A stretch of 64,000 nt of DNA from the NCBI GenBank assembly GCA_032595685.2, contig CP159373.1, positions 4,999,821-5,063,820 on the forward strand, written 5' to 3'. Of this stretch, positions 54,866 to 63,290 are shown one piece after another. The first letter of the stretch is position 1, and every line of letters starts with the position of its first letter. This DNA is from Candidatus Electrothrix aestuarii (GTDB lineage Bacteria; Desulfobacterota; Desulfobulbia; Desulfobulbales; Desulfobulbaceae). A program made the translations under genes and the position numbers. The notes beneath the pieces are model-generated. The model saw only the letters and a program-made list of their open reading frames with translations, made no database searches and was not told where the DNA came from.

Positions 54866-55233
54866 ATCAACGACACCAGATACTCGCTAGGGGTGAGCAG
54901 ACGGAGAAAAGCAGGACCGACATCTGACCATTGGGAACGATATATTCTTCTTGTAATTCGGAATATTAAGGACACGGAAACGACTCATATTTTTCTGCAC
55001 AATTTCAATGCATTAACAATAAAAAACACGAAGCCTTAAAACTCGTTGATTTAGCACATAAATATCACTTTTGTTTCAACACCCTTATATTATTTCATGT
55101 TTACAAAATTATTCCTCTCGCCTATTATAAAAAAATTTATTCCTCACTCTTCTAAACTATTCAAAGCTGTATAGCGGTAATGTACTCAAAGTAAAATGTT
55201 CCTTCCTTGATATAGGTCAAAAAACAAACTTTT
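54866..55233. other. Divergent control region between nap and the Crp/Fnr gene
   Basis: 368 bp, AT-rich, no gene. It holds an FNR/DNR-type box at 55205-55218. For leftward transcription a TACATT -10 at 55184-55179 would put the box at about -40, the class-II activator position for nap, leaving a roughly 300-nt leader. Confidence 0.55.
55205..55218. promoter_or_regulatory. FNR/DNR-type box upstream of nap and the regulator gene
   Basis: TTGAT-ATAG-GTCAA matches the FNR/DNR consensus TTGAT-N4-ATCAA at 9 of 10 positions. It ends 16 nt before the regulator's ATG, where it may autorepress, and is spaced as an activator for the divergent nap operon. Confidence 0.75.
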
Positions 55234-55911
55234 ATGCTTACCAGAGACCAAAAAAAGACGATCCTCGCTGGCTCCATTCTTTTCCAAGGACTTTCCGATG
55301 AACTGATTAACCTGCTTGCAAACCTGACCCTGCAAAAACAATATCAAAAAGGCGAAACTATCTTTCTGGAGGGCGGACCGGTTGCAGGATTTTATCTTGT
55401 CGCTCAAGGGCAAGTGAAAATCTTTAAATCCTCACCAAATGGTAAGGAACAAATCTTCTATGCCCTCGGCCCAGGGGAACCCTTTGGCCTGACCCCTCTT
55501 TTTCACAACCAAAAATTCCCGGCCTGTGCAGCGAGCATGATTCCATCCATCGCTCTTTTCTTCCCAAAAACAGAATTTCTTCAGATGACAAAAGCCCATC
55601 ATCCTCTGGCACACTCTATGCTTGCCGGATTATCGCAGCGCTTGTGCAGGCTCTCAATAAAATTAGGAGACCTGGCACTCAAAGAAGTACCGCAGCGGCT
55701 GATTGCGCACTTTATCTATCTCTCAGAAGAACAAAACAGAACTGACCGAATCCTCCTTGACATGCCCAAATCACAACTCGCCTGCCTGTTGGGCACCAGC
55801 CCTGAAAATCTCTCTCGAATTCTTGCTCACATGACCAGAGAAGGACTCATCCGGGTGCAAGGGAACATGATCGAACTCCTCCGCTATAACGAACTCCGCC
55901 AATACAGCTAA
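55234..55911 (+). CDS. Crp/Fnr-family transcriptional regulator (DNR-like)
   Basis: A 225-residue regulator. The cyclic-nucleotide-type beta roll covers about 10-125 (QYQKGETIFLEGGPVAGFYLVAQGQVKIFKSSPNGKEQIFYALGPGEPFG), then the dimer helix and a C-terminal winged HTH (KSQLACLLGTSPENLSRILAHMTREGLI), with SPENLSR close to the E-x2-SR DNA-recognition motif of FNR/DNR. The N-terminal Fe-S cysteines of FNR are missing, which suggests NO/haem or another signal as in DNR. It is flanked by DNR-type boxes and sits between nap and the octaheme cytochrome, so it probably controls both. Confidence 0.88.
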   Translation: MLTRDQKKTILAGSILFQGLSDELINLLANLTLQKQYQKGETIFLEGGPVAGFYLVAQGQVKIFKSSPNGKEQIFYALGPGEPFGLTPLFHNQKFPACAASMIPSIALFFPKTEFLQMTKAHHPLAHSMLAGLSQRLCRLSIKLGDLALKEVPQRLIAHFIYLSEEQNRTDRILLDMPKSQLACLLGTSPENLSRILAHMTREGLIRVQGNMIELLRYNELRQYS

Positions 55912-55949
55912 AAGCCTCTTTTACCTTTTCTTTGTTTTTTTGTTCTTTT

Positions 55950-55990
55950 TTGACATAGATCAAGGAATTAATCCTGCTCACAACTATATT
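55950..55990 (+). promoter_or_regulatory. FNR/DNR-type activator promoter of the octaheme cytochrome gene
   Basis: TTGAC-ATAG-ATCAA (55950-55963) matches the FNR/DNR consensus at 9 of 10 positions. A -10 TATATT at 55985-55990 sets the box centre at about -41, the classic class-II activation distance. The box shares the spacer ATAG with the one at 55205. Confidence 0.8.
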
Positions 55991-56168
55991 ATCGAATAGC
56001 AAACAAACCCGATTACAAAAAACGGGTATTTGACATCTCTCCTTCATTGAGCATCGCCTCGCTCCAATGCCTTTTAAAAAATATACTTTTCATATAGTTA
56101 CATGTTCGGCAAAGTGCGGCCGGGTCACCGGTTGCTTGTAATCAACTTTCTTTCATCGGGAGGACGTT

Positions 56169-57638
56169 ATGAGAGTGGTATTGTGGACGACTGCATTGGC
56201 GCTGGCAGTTGGAATACAAGGCGGAGCAGCCTTGGCAGCTCAGGAGAGCGGTCTGCCCAAGGCAATGTCGAATGAGACAAAGACCTGTCTGGGATGTCAC
56301 AAGGAAATCAACGAGGGTATGTACCAACAATGGGGTGCGAGCAAGCATTATCGCGCCAATGTTGGCTGCTACGAATGCCATAAGGCGGATAAAGGCGATG
56401 CCGATGCAATGGAGCATAACGGTTTCACTGTCTCTGTCATTGTCTCCCCCAAGGACTGTGGTCGCTGTCATGCCAAGGAGACCGAGGAATTTGCCGGTTC
56501 CCATCATTCCAAGGCCGGTCAAATCATGGGCTCCCTGGACAACAAACTGGCCGAGGTTGTGGAAGGCAATAAGGGGATGAAGACGGCAGGTTACCCGGAT
56601 GGCATTTCCGCTGCTGCGGTGAATGGCTGTTGGCAGTGTCACGGCTCCAGGGTTGCTGTCCTTCCGGGCGGGAAACTGGATCCTGCCACTTGGCCGAACA
56701 GCGGTATTGGGCGAATCAACCCGGACGGTAGCGAGGGCAGCTGCTCCGCCTGTCATTCACGGCATAACTTCTCGGTCGAGCAGGTGCGGAACCCTGAGAA
56801 CTGCGGCAAATGCCATATGGGGCCGGATCATCCTCAGATCGAAATCTACAACGAGTCCAAGCATGGTATCGCCTTCCATGCCAATAAGGACAAGATGAAC
56901 ATGGATTCCGCCAAGTGGATTGTGGGTGAAGACTATTCTGCTGCCCCGACCTGTGCCACTTGTCATATGTCTGCAACCAAGGACATGCCGACCAACCATA
57001 ACGTCGGTTTGCGTATCAAGTGGAACAACCGTCCGGCGATTTCCAAGGAAGCACATAAAACCGATGAAACCTGGGGGCTGGAGTCTGCAAAGATCACCGG
57101 TGACATGCGCCGCAAAAACATGAAAAAGGTCTGTATCTCCTGCCATAACGTCAACTTCACAGATAATTTCTTTATCCAGTATGAAGAGCTGATGAACCTT
57201 TATCACGAGAAGTTCGCCAGACCGGGACTGGAACTGTACGCTGCCGCCACAAAAGTATTGAAGGCGGTCAAGGGTGATACCTATGCCCAGTTCGCCCAAA
57301 TGATCGACTTCACCTGGTTTGAGATCTGGCATCATGAAGGACGGCGGGCACGTCATGCTGCGGCTATGATGGCACCGGACTATACCCATTGGCACGGAAC
57401 CTATGAGGTGGCCAAGCACTGGTACGGCAAATACATTCCTGAGCTGAATGAAGTTATCGAAATGGGTAAAAACAGTGAAAAGAAAGAGGCTGTTGCAGCA
57501 GCTGAAGAGCTGGAAAAACTGCTGGTCAAAGTCCAGGCTGATGACAACCATAAATGGGCAACAGGTCAGGAAGATGCGGCTGACAAGGCTGAGCGGACCA
57601 AACGAGCTGAAGAGTTCAAGAAACGCTACGCCAAATAA
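56169..57638 (+). CDS. Octaheme hydroxylamine-oxidoreductase-family cytochrome c (nitrite reductase candidate)
   Basis: A 489-residue exported protein (signal peptide ending ALAA near 23) with eight CxxCH sites: CLGCH, CYECH, CGRCH, CWQCH, CSACH, CGKCH, CATCH, CISCH. The order and spacing match the HAO/OCC superfamily, and the C-terminal WHHEGRRARHAAAMMAPDYTHWHG stretch is typical. In nitrifiers HAO oxidises hydroxylamine; in anaerobes, relatives reduce nitrite to ammonium or hydroxylamine. The linked nap operon and absence of amo genes favour the reductive role. Whether the cross-linking Tyr of oxidative HAO is present needs alignment. There is no membrane anchor, so a soluble periplasmic enzyme is likely. 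Confidence 0.88.
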   Translation: MRVVLWTTALALAVGIQGGAALAAQESGLPKAMSNETKTCLGCHKEINEGMYQQWGASKHYRANVGCYECHKADKGDADAMEHNGFTVSVIVSPKDCGRCHAKETEEFAGSHHSKAGQIMGSLDNKLAEVVEGNKGMKTAGYPDGISAAAVNGCWQCHGSRVAVLPGGKLDPATWPNSGIGRINPDGSEGSCSACHSRHNFSVEQVRNPENCGKCHMGPDHPQIEIYNESKHGIAFHANKDKMNMDSAKWIVGEDYSAAPTCATCHMSATKDMPTNHNVGLRIKWNNRPAISKEAHKTDETWGLESAKITGDMRRKNMKKVCISCHNVNFTDNFFIQYEELMNLYHEKFARPGLELYAAATKVLKAVKGDTYAQFAQMIDFTWFEIWHHEGRRARHAAAMMAPDYTHWHGTYEVAKHWYGKYIPELNEVIEMGKNSEKKEAVAAAEELEKLLVKVQADDNHKWATGQEDAADKAERTKRAEEFKKRYAK

Positions 57639-57665
57639 TGTCGTAAACTCCTAATCAACCACCTT

Positions 57666-57703
57666 AATCAAGGCTGCGCAGAGCAATCTACGTGGCCTTG
57701 ATT
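57666..57703 (+). terminator. Possible terminator hairpin after the octaheme cytochrome gene
   Basis: AATCAAGGC pairs with GCCTTGATT across a 20-nt loop, 28 bp after the stop codon. No T-run follows, so termination is uncertain. Confidence 0.4.
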
Positions 57704-57859
57704 ATGTCGGATGTTCGGTTTACAGCCCCCCTCCCCCTTCTCCCTATCTCTCCTCGAAAATCGGTTGACGGCTTCCCTCTCCGCACGTAACATATACAGC
57801 CAAGGTATATTGAGTTACCACAAGAATTACTACAAGATCCCGGAGCCTTGTTGTCGAGC

Positions 57860-59293
57860 ATGCAGCGTCCCTATTTCTTCCTCTTTACTCCACTCTTCCT
57901 TGCCGTGATGCTCTCTTCTTCTCCGGCAACTTGCTGGGCAAGAAAAGAAACAGCCACAAAGCTCACCCTGGAAGAAGCTATTGAACGCGCGCTTCAGCAT
58001 AATCGTCAACTCAAAAGCAGTACACTGGATTTAAGCAGCAGACAGGTCTACCTGGACGAGGCCTGGGACAGGTTCTCGGTGCAAATTTCCCCGCTTTCCA
58101 GCATCAACTACTCAGCTGTAAGCGATGAGGAACAGGTTGTCTGGAAGGTGGGCAGTGAAATATCAAAAAAATTCAGCAACGGCATCCAGGTCGGCGTAAC
58201 ACCCAATATTGCAGTCAATGACGACAGCTACGGAACAGGTATCAGCTGTTCGCTGGCAGTCCCCCTGCTGCGGGGATATGGCCAGGACGTTAATCTCAAT
58301 ACAGTGCAGGCACGGGAATACAGCCTGCATACCGCCTTTCGTCGCCTTCACCGTTATAAGATCAACACCGTACTGGAGACTGTGCAGGCCGTCTACGCCC
58401 TGATTCGGGCCCAATATCTCGTTGATCTGTACACAGAGCAGTTATCTCCGCTTCAAGGCCATCTGCACACGGCCCGCATACGAGAAAAAGCCGGAATAGG
58501 TCGTTCTATGGATGGATACCGGGCGGAACTCCGCCTGAAAAAGGTTGAGGAACAGCTAAATAGCGCCCAAAAACACGCTGCGGAAACAGCAGATCGCCTC
58601 AAAGACCTCCTTGCCCTGCCCCTGGATAAATCCATAGAGGTACAGGCACCCCTGGAATACACTCTGATCAATATCAAACTGAACGAGGCAATCCAAATCG
58701 CCTTGCAGCACCGGATTGAGATAGGCCAGGGCCGGGCTGATATTGTTGAAGCCCGGCGCAAGGAAAAGGTAGCGGAGCAGAATACCCTACCCGACCTTGA
58801 GCTCAAGCTCGGGTACAAACGCCAAAGTGAGGCAGAGGAATTCGAAAACTTTTCCTTTCCTGATGAGGAGATCTGGTCGGTAGCCCTGACCAGCAGCACG
58901 GACTGGAAGCGCTCAACGGAAAAGGCGGCCCTGGCCAATAGCCGCCTGGCCGTTGATCGCAGCCGTCTGGGCCTGGAGTCTTCCCGGGAGAAAATCATTC
59001 GCGAGGTGCGTACCGTGCTCAATGCCCTTGATGCCTCCAGGGCACGCATTGCCCTCCGCCGGGAGCAAATCCATCAGGCCACAGGGAAGCAACGACTGGC
59101 CAAGGTGAAGTTCCAGTATAATGAGGCAGATAATTTTGACCTCCTTGAGGCCGAAACTCAACTTGAACAGGCCAAGGTCGATCTGATGACCGATGAAATT
59201 CGTTACATTACCGACGGCTACCGATTCCGTGCCGCTATGGGTACCCTGATCGCCTTTGCCCCCTCCAACAAGGACTCCACTCATACCCCATGA
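57860..59293 (+). CDS. TolC-family outer-membrane efflux protein
   Basis: A 477-residue outer-membrane factor. Signal peptide to about residue 27 (MQRPYFFLFTPLFLAVMLSSSPATCWA), then two OEP repeats: LTLEEAIERALQHNRQLKSS in the first and LNEAIQIALQHRIEIGQGRADI in the second, with long coiled-coil helices between. Trimeric TolC forms a channel through the outer membrane for export. ATG 57860 is used; a TTG 12 bp upstream would only add MLSS. It overlaps the adaptor gene by 4 bp, so the two work together. Confidence 0.93.
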   Translation: MQRPYFFLFTPLFLAVMLSSSPATCWARKETATKLTLEEAIERALQHNRQLKSSTLDLSSRQVYLDEAWDRFSVQISPLSSINYSAVSDEEQVVWKVGSEISKKFSNGIQVGVTPNIAVNDDSYGTGISCSLAVPLLRGYGQDVNLNTVQAREYSLHTAFRRLHRYKINTVLETVQAVYALIRAQYLVDLYTEQLSPLQGHLHTARIREKAGIGRSMDGYRAELRLKKVEEQLNSAQKHAAETADRLKDLLALPLDKSIEVQAPLEYTLINIKLNEAIQIALQHRIEIGQGRADIVEARRKEKVAEQNTLPDLELKLGYKRQSEAEEFENFSFPDEEIWSVALTSSTDWKRSTEKAALANSRLAVDRSRLGLESSREKIIREVRTVLNALDASRARIALRREQIHQATGKQRLAKVKFQYNEADNFDLLEAETQLEQAKVDLMTDEIRYITDGYRFRAAMGTLIAFAPSNKDSTHTP

Positions 59294-60714
59294 AATACCT
59301 CCTCTTCCTTGTCTGCGCTGCTCTCCTCTCTGTTTTACTGTTCAGGCAGCATGCTCCCTCCTCCTCTGAACAAGCACCGCCCCTGACCACAGTAGCGCTC
59401 CGGGATTTCCAGGTAACAGTGCGCACGGTGGGCACGCTTCATGCCGTCAACTCCCACGTAGTCGCCTCCCGGATCAAAGGGCCTGGGGCAAAGATTATCT
59501 TCCTGGCCCAGGACGGGTACCCGGTCAAAAAAGGTGATATCCTGGTACGCTTTGATCCCACCCGTTTTGAGGAGGCAGTGGCTGAATGTACAGCCCAGAT
59601 CAATGATCTGACAGCTGGGCTTGAGGCGGCAGAGCAGCTTCTGAGTTGGGAGGAAATAGAGGTGGGACATAAAATCGAGAGCGCCCGCTACAGCCTCCGG
59701 GTTGCGAAACTGGAATTGCAGCGCTTGGTGAAAGGCGACGGCCCCATGACCTTGGCCCAATATCGCGATGAACAGGAAAAGGCTGAGCTGGAACTGAAAC
59801 GCTATCAGGATTATGCTGCTGATCTGGAAAAGCTGGCGCAGGAAGGCTACGAGAATCCAGCAGAACTGGGCCGCATCCGTGATAAAATTGCCGTAGCCAA
59901 AGAAGAGTTTACCAGCGCCAAGCGCCGTTTCACCTCCTACCGGGACTTTGTTCTGCCTTCACTCACGGAAACCGCCACAGCCAAGGTGGAGAATGCCAAA
60001 CTGAGCCAGCAACAGGTAGGCAAGGCCGGTGTGCATACCATTGCCAGAGCCAAGGCCTCTGTTGATCAGGTCCAGGCAAAGCTCCAGGCTGCCCGGACCG
60101 CCCTCAATCAGGCAAAGGCGGAGCTGGAGAAAACCAGCCTCTACGCCCCCTTTGACGGCCTGGTTATTCATCACGAGGCCTTCCGCAACGGAGAGATGCG
60201 AACTGCCCAGGAGGGCGACACGGTCATCATTCATCAACCCATCCTTTCCCTGCCCGACCTGAGCAGCCTGATTGTTAAAAGCAAGGTCCGGGAAATTGAT
60301 CTGCATAAGATCGCGGTGGGGCAGCCTGCCCTGATCACCCTGGATGCCTACCCTGCCCTCCACCTCCAAGGCGAACTGGCCTTTATCGGGGCCCTGGCAA
60401 AGAAACAGCAAGGCCGTCAATACGGAGAAAAGTATTTCCAGATTCACTTTTCCCTCAAAAGCAGCGATAAACGGCTTAGGCCGGGCATGTCAGCACGGGT
60501 GGAACTGCAAACCGCACAGGTCACTCAAGTGCTCTCCCTGCCCGTTGAAGCTGTGTTCCAGGATAATGACGGTCCTTTCTGTTATGTCCAGAGAGGTACT
60601 GAGGTGCAACGACGTAGCCTGCAAACCGGGCACAGCAACGAATACTTTATCGAGATTACCGGGGGGCTGACCGCAGGGGAGCAGGTCCTGCTGGTGCGAC
60701 CTGACGATCATTGA
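59290..60714 (+). CDS. HlyD-family periplasmic adaptor (membrane fusion protein)
   Basis: A 474-residue adaptor. One N-terminal TM/signal anchor (MKYLLFLVCAALLSVLLF), a lipoyl/barrel-sandwich half (VGTLHAVNSHVVASRI, FLAQDGYPVKKGDILVRFDP), a long coiled-coil hairpin (about 90-280), then the second half (LYAPFDGLVIHHEAFRNGE) and beta-barrel domain (GMSARVELQTA). It should link the TolC partner to an inner-membrane pump. No ABC or RND pump gene lies next to it. Confidence 0.93.
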   Translation: MKYLLFLVCAALLSVLLFRQHAPSSSEQAPPLTTVALRDFQVTVRTVGTLHAVNSHVVASRIKGPGAKIIFLAQDGYPVKKGDILVRFDPTRFEEAVAECTAQINDLTAGLEAAEQLLSWEEIEVGHKIESARYSLRVAKLELQRLVKGDGPMTLAQYRDEQEKAELELKRYQDYAADLEKLAQEGYENPAELGRIRDKIAVAKEEFTSAKRRFTSYRDFVLPSLTETATAKVENAKLSQQQVGKAGVHTIARAKASVDQVQAKLQAARTALNQAKAELEKTSLYAPFDGLVIHHEAFRNGEMRTAQEGDTVIIHQPILSLPDLSSLIVKSKVREIDLHKIAVGQPALITLDAYPALHLQGELAFIGALAKKQQGRQYGEKYFQIHFSLKSSDKRLRPGMSARVELQTAQVTQVLSLPVEAVFQDNDGPFCYVQRGTEVQRRSLQTGHSNEYFIEITGGLTAGEQVLLVRPDDH

Positions 60715-60773
60715 TCCATGCTCAACCTCCACCCGCAATCCCAGGCATTAAAGCGGGTTGAATCGGGATAACG

Positions 60774-61334
60774 TCAAACTTTCGCTCCCAGCATGCGGAG
60801 TAATGTTCCATCCTTGTCGAGTATATGGTGCTTTAATACTCCAACAATATGAAGGATCACTCCGATGATAATGCTGGTGCCAGCTATAGCGTGCAGTTCA
60901 TGGGCAATACCTGCAACTGACCCGTTCAATGGAATAACTTCCATCGGATTGGCTGGATCAGGATTTCGGGCCACAAGCTCCAAGCCGAACAACTCAACAC
61001 CATGACCACCCATTGCTGACATAACAAAACCGGAAATCGGCAGTATCACCGTACCGATCAGCAAAAGATAGTGGACAAGCTTTGACATTATTTTTTCTAT
61101 TTTTTTGTATTCACGAATGGGAGGAGGCCAACCGCTTTTTATTCTCCAGACCACTCGGAGAATGACAGGAAATATAATCAATACACCAAATGCTTTATGC
61201 CAAGGATACAGTGCATAAGATTTTGTTTCTTCCATGAAGACACCTACTGCCAATAACATTATCATCATGATGCCTACGATCCAGTGTAATGCCAATGTAT
61301 TGCTACCGAGCTTGGATTGGGTATCGAGCTGCAT
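60774..61334 (-). CDS. Cytochrome b561
   Basis: A 186-residue, four-TM dihaem b cytochrome. Haem-ligand histidines are visible in ALHWIVGIMM, PWHKAFGVLI, and the C-terminal AHELHAIAGTSIIIGVILHIVGVLKHHI. The family transfers electrons between quinol and other carriers at the inner membrane. GGAGGA precedes the ATG. It is encoded alone; the intrinsic partner is unknown. Confidence 0.92.
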   Translation of the reverse strand: MQLDTQSKLGSNTLALHWIVGIMMIMLLAVGVFMEETKSYALYPWHKAFGVLIIFPVILRVVWRIKSGWPPPIREYKKIEKIMSKLVHYLLLIGTVILPISGFVMSAMGGHGVELFGLELVARNPDPANPMEVIPLNGSVAGIAHELHAIAGTSIIIGVILHIVGVLKHHILDKDGTLLRMLGAKV

Positions 61335-61490
61335 ATCTTCCTCCTTGATTTTCCATTTTTTTACATTTTACGTAGACTTGTTTCCTTACTTCATGTCTGC
61401 ACTGTAGACAATGAACATAAAGGGAATGTGTTAATCAAGAAATAAATTGTAAAGATTTTGTAAGGGCAGGGACAAGAGAACCGGTGCTTC

Positions 61491-61543
61491 TGCTCCGTCC
61501 TCGCAACACAGACAGCCGTGATGATCAAGAGCTGCCGAACTGA
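61491..61543. repeat. 53-bp direct repeat, left copy
   Basis: TGCTCCG, CTCGCAACACAGACAGCCGT and GCCGAACTGA blocks are shared with 63238-63290 in the same order with a few differences. The pair flanks the Rpn and Uma2 genes. Confidence 0.75.
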
Positions 61544-61548
61544 GTATA

Positions 61549-62451
61549 TCAGATCGGTTCATCATCGCAATTCTGTTGCGCGAGCTCCCGAACCTGCTCC
61601 TCACTCAATCCGGTCGTCTCGGCGATTTCCTCAACAGTATATTTTTCCTTACGTAACATATTGACAGCAATCTCCAGTTTTCCTTCAAAATTCCCCTCAG
61701 CTCGTCCTTCAACTCTCGCCGTCTCAATCATGTCACGTTCACTGGCCCTGTCGGTCATATAGCGTTCATAGGCTTTGCGTTCCTTTTCAGGCATTTTCAA
61801 CAAATCCAGCTTTTCCGCAGCAGCCTGAATATTCTTTGAGGTGAAATCAGGGCGCACTTCCGAATTTTTGAACAGGTAAACCCACTCGTCAATCCCTTTG
61901 CTGATGATATCGTGGAAACGTTCCACTTCGATCAGGTAATATTCCGGGAAAATATTTCCGGCAGCAATTTCCCTGCCGAGAACAGCCCTCCGTTTTGCAG
62001 GCTTCAGGTGCAAAGACTCCTGGGTATTTATACCATAAAACTCCGTGCTGCCCCGGTACAGATAATCGTTCTCTCCCTCGCCGAAGAGAAAATAGAGGAT
62101 ACTGATGGAGATAATTTTTTTTACCTTATGAAAGGAATCGCCAAGGCTGATATGATCCACCACCAGCTTGGAGGTGCCGTAGAGCAGGCGTTGCAGATAA
62201 TGCCGTTCCCGACTGTTCTGTACTTCGATGATGAAGATATCGCCGTTTTCATCCTCAACAACCAAATCCACCCGATTGAACTTATCTGATTCATCCTGCT
62301 GATTGCCTTCGCTTTCCAGGACGGAAAGAATGGTGATGTCTTTTTCCAGCAGGGTGCTGAGGAAGCCCTCCAGCACGTCGTAGTTGGCTTTGTCACGCAG
62401 GATATTTTTGATAGCCCAGTCGAAACTGACCAGGGTTCTTTTTTCGCTCAT
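61549..62451 (-). CDS. Rpn-family PD-(D/E)XK nuclease / putative transposase
   Basis: A 300-residue protein from ATG 62451 (GGAGGAAA upstream). SFDWAIKNILRDKANYDVLEGFLSTLL leads the fold, the nuclease core is RVDLVVEDENGDIFIIEVQN (Asp, ExQ) and YLQRLLYGTSKLV; the C-terminus repeats a VEGRAEGNFEGKLE motif and ends in a helix-turn (YTVEEIAETTGLSEEQVREL). It differs strongly from the Rpn protein at 40221 outside the core. It probably nicks or cuts DNA; a role in recombination or defence is inferred. Confidence 0.9.
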   Translation of the reverse strand: MSEKRTLVSFDWAIKNILRDKANYDVLEGFLSTLLEKDITILSVLESEGNQQDESDKFNRVDLVVEDENGDIFIIEVQNSRERHYLQRLLYGTSKLVVDHISLGDSFHKVKKIISISILYFLFGEGENDYLYRGSTEFYGINTQESLHLKPAKRRAVLGREIAAGNIFPEYYLIEVERFHDIISKGIDEWVYLFKNSEVRPDFTSKNIQAAAEKLDLLKMPEKERKAYERYMTDRASERDMIETARVEGRAEGNFEGKLEIAVNMLRKEKYTVEEIAETTGLSEEQVRELAQQNCDDEPI

Positions 62452-62559
62452 ATTTTCCTCCGTTCCGGCCGCACTCTTTCCGACAGCCGCATTCAAAACA
62501 CAGCAGACATGGGGTATGAATGCACCCTACGAGGCTCCTACGGTTCAAACAAGACCCCC

Positions 62560-63030
62560 TCAGAGGCACTTCGGAAAATTCGGGGCCAGGTAAGATTTGC
62601 CGGATTTTTCCGCACTGAGGAAAAAGGTGAACCGTCCATTCTGATCACAGATCCAGACCTCTTCAGCACCGTGAGCGAAATACAAAGCCCTTTTCTCCTC
62701 CATTTCCACTTCAGTATTTACCGCTGACATCACCTCAATACAGATTTCAGGGGCGACAGAGCACTCGGTTTCGTTTTGGATTTGCTGAAGTCGTTGCGCT
62801 GAACACCAGGCCACATCGGCGACCTTGGTTCCTTGTTCTGTGCGGATCGCGCATTCCGCAAGGGCCTCTCCTCCGCGCAGATGGGTATAGAGCAGGCCAA
62901 TAATCTTTCCCTGAAACAGGGAATGGTACACTTTGACAGGAGTCATGAGAAGTTGGCCCTGCTGATTGGTTTCGATCTTGAACGGCAAATCCTTCAGATT
63001 ACTGCTGTCGCATATTTTTTGCCAAGTCAT
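62560..63030 (-). CDS. Uma2-family putative endonuclease (DUF820)
   Basis: A 156-residue restriction-endonuclease-fold protein. LMTPVKVYHSLFQGKIIGLL, the core VADVAWCS (Asp) and PEICIEVMSAVNT (ExV), plus MEEKRALYFAHGAEEVWICDQNGRF are the family signature. Uma2 proteins are abundant in repeat-rich genomes and their biological role is unknown. It is transcribed in the same direction as the Rpn gene, 109 bp upstream of it. Confidence 0.88.
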   Translation of the reverse strand: MTWQKICDSSNLKDLPFKIETNQQGQLLMTPVKVYHSLFQGKIIGLLYTHLRGGEALAECAIRTEQGTKVADVAWCSAQRLQQIQNETECSVAPEICIEVMSAVNTEVEMEEKRALYFAHGAEEVWICDQNGRFTFFLSAEKSGKSYLAPNFPKCL

Positions 63031-63237
63031 AGCCGATTGATCCAGTTGATATTTTTATTGCCGCAAAATTCAGGGTGTTACCCTGAGCTGCTTTTTCATG
63101 GAAAAAGAAACACTCCGGGAAATTCCGGTATTGAGTATATCATGTCACCGATGGGGCTGTTTGTCGGGAAATCTCTTTGCCAGAGCCCGACAGAGCACAC
63201 CCCTGTACCAAAACGGTGCATGAAAAGCCCCCTGTAA

Positions 63238-63290
63238 TGCTCCGGCCTCGCAACACAGACAGCCGTTCGGATCAGGCACCGCCGAACTGA
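63238..63290. repeat. 53-bp direct repeat, right copy
   Basis: Partner of 61491-61543. It includes the last codons (DQFGGA and stop) of the 63272 gene. Confidence 0.75.
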
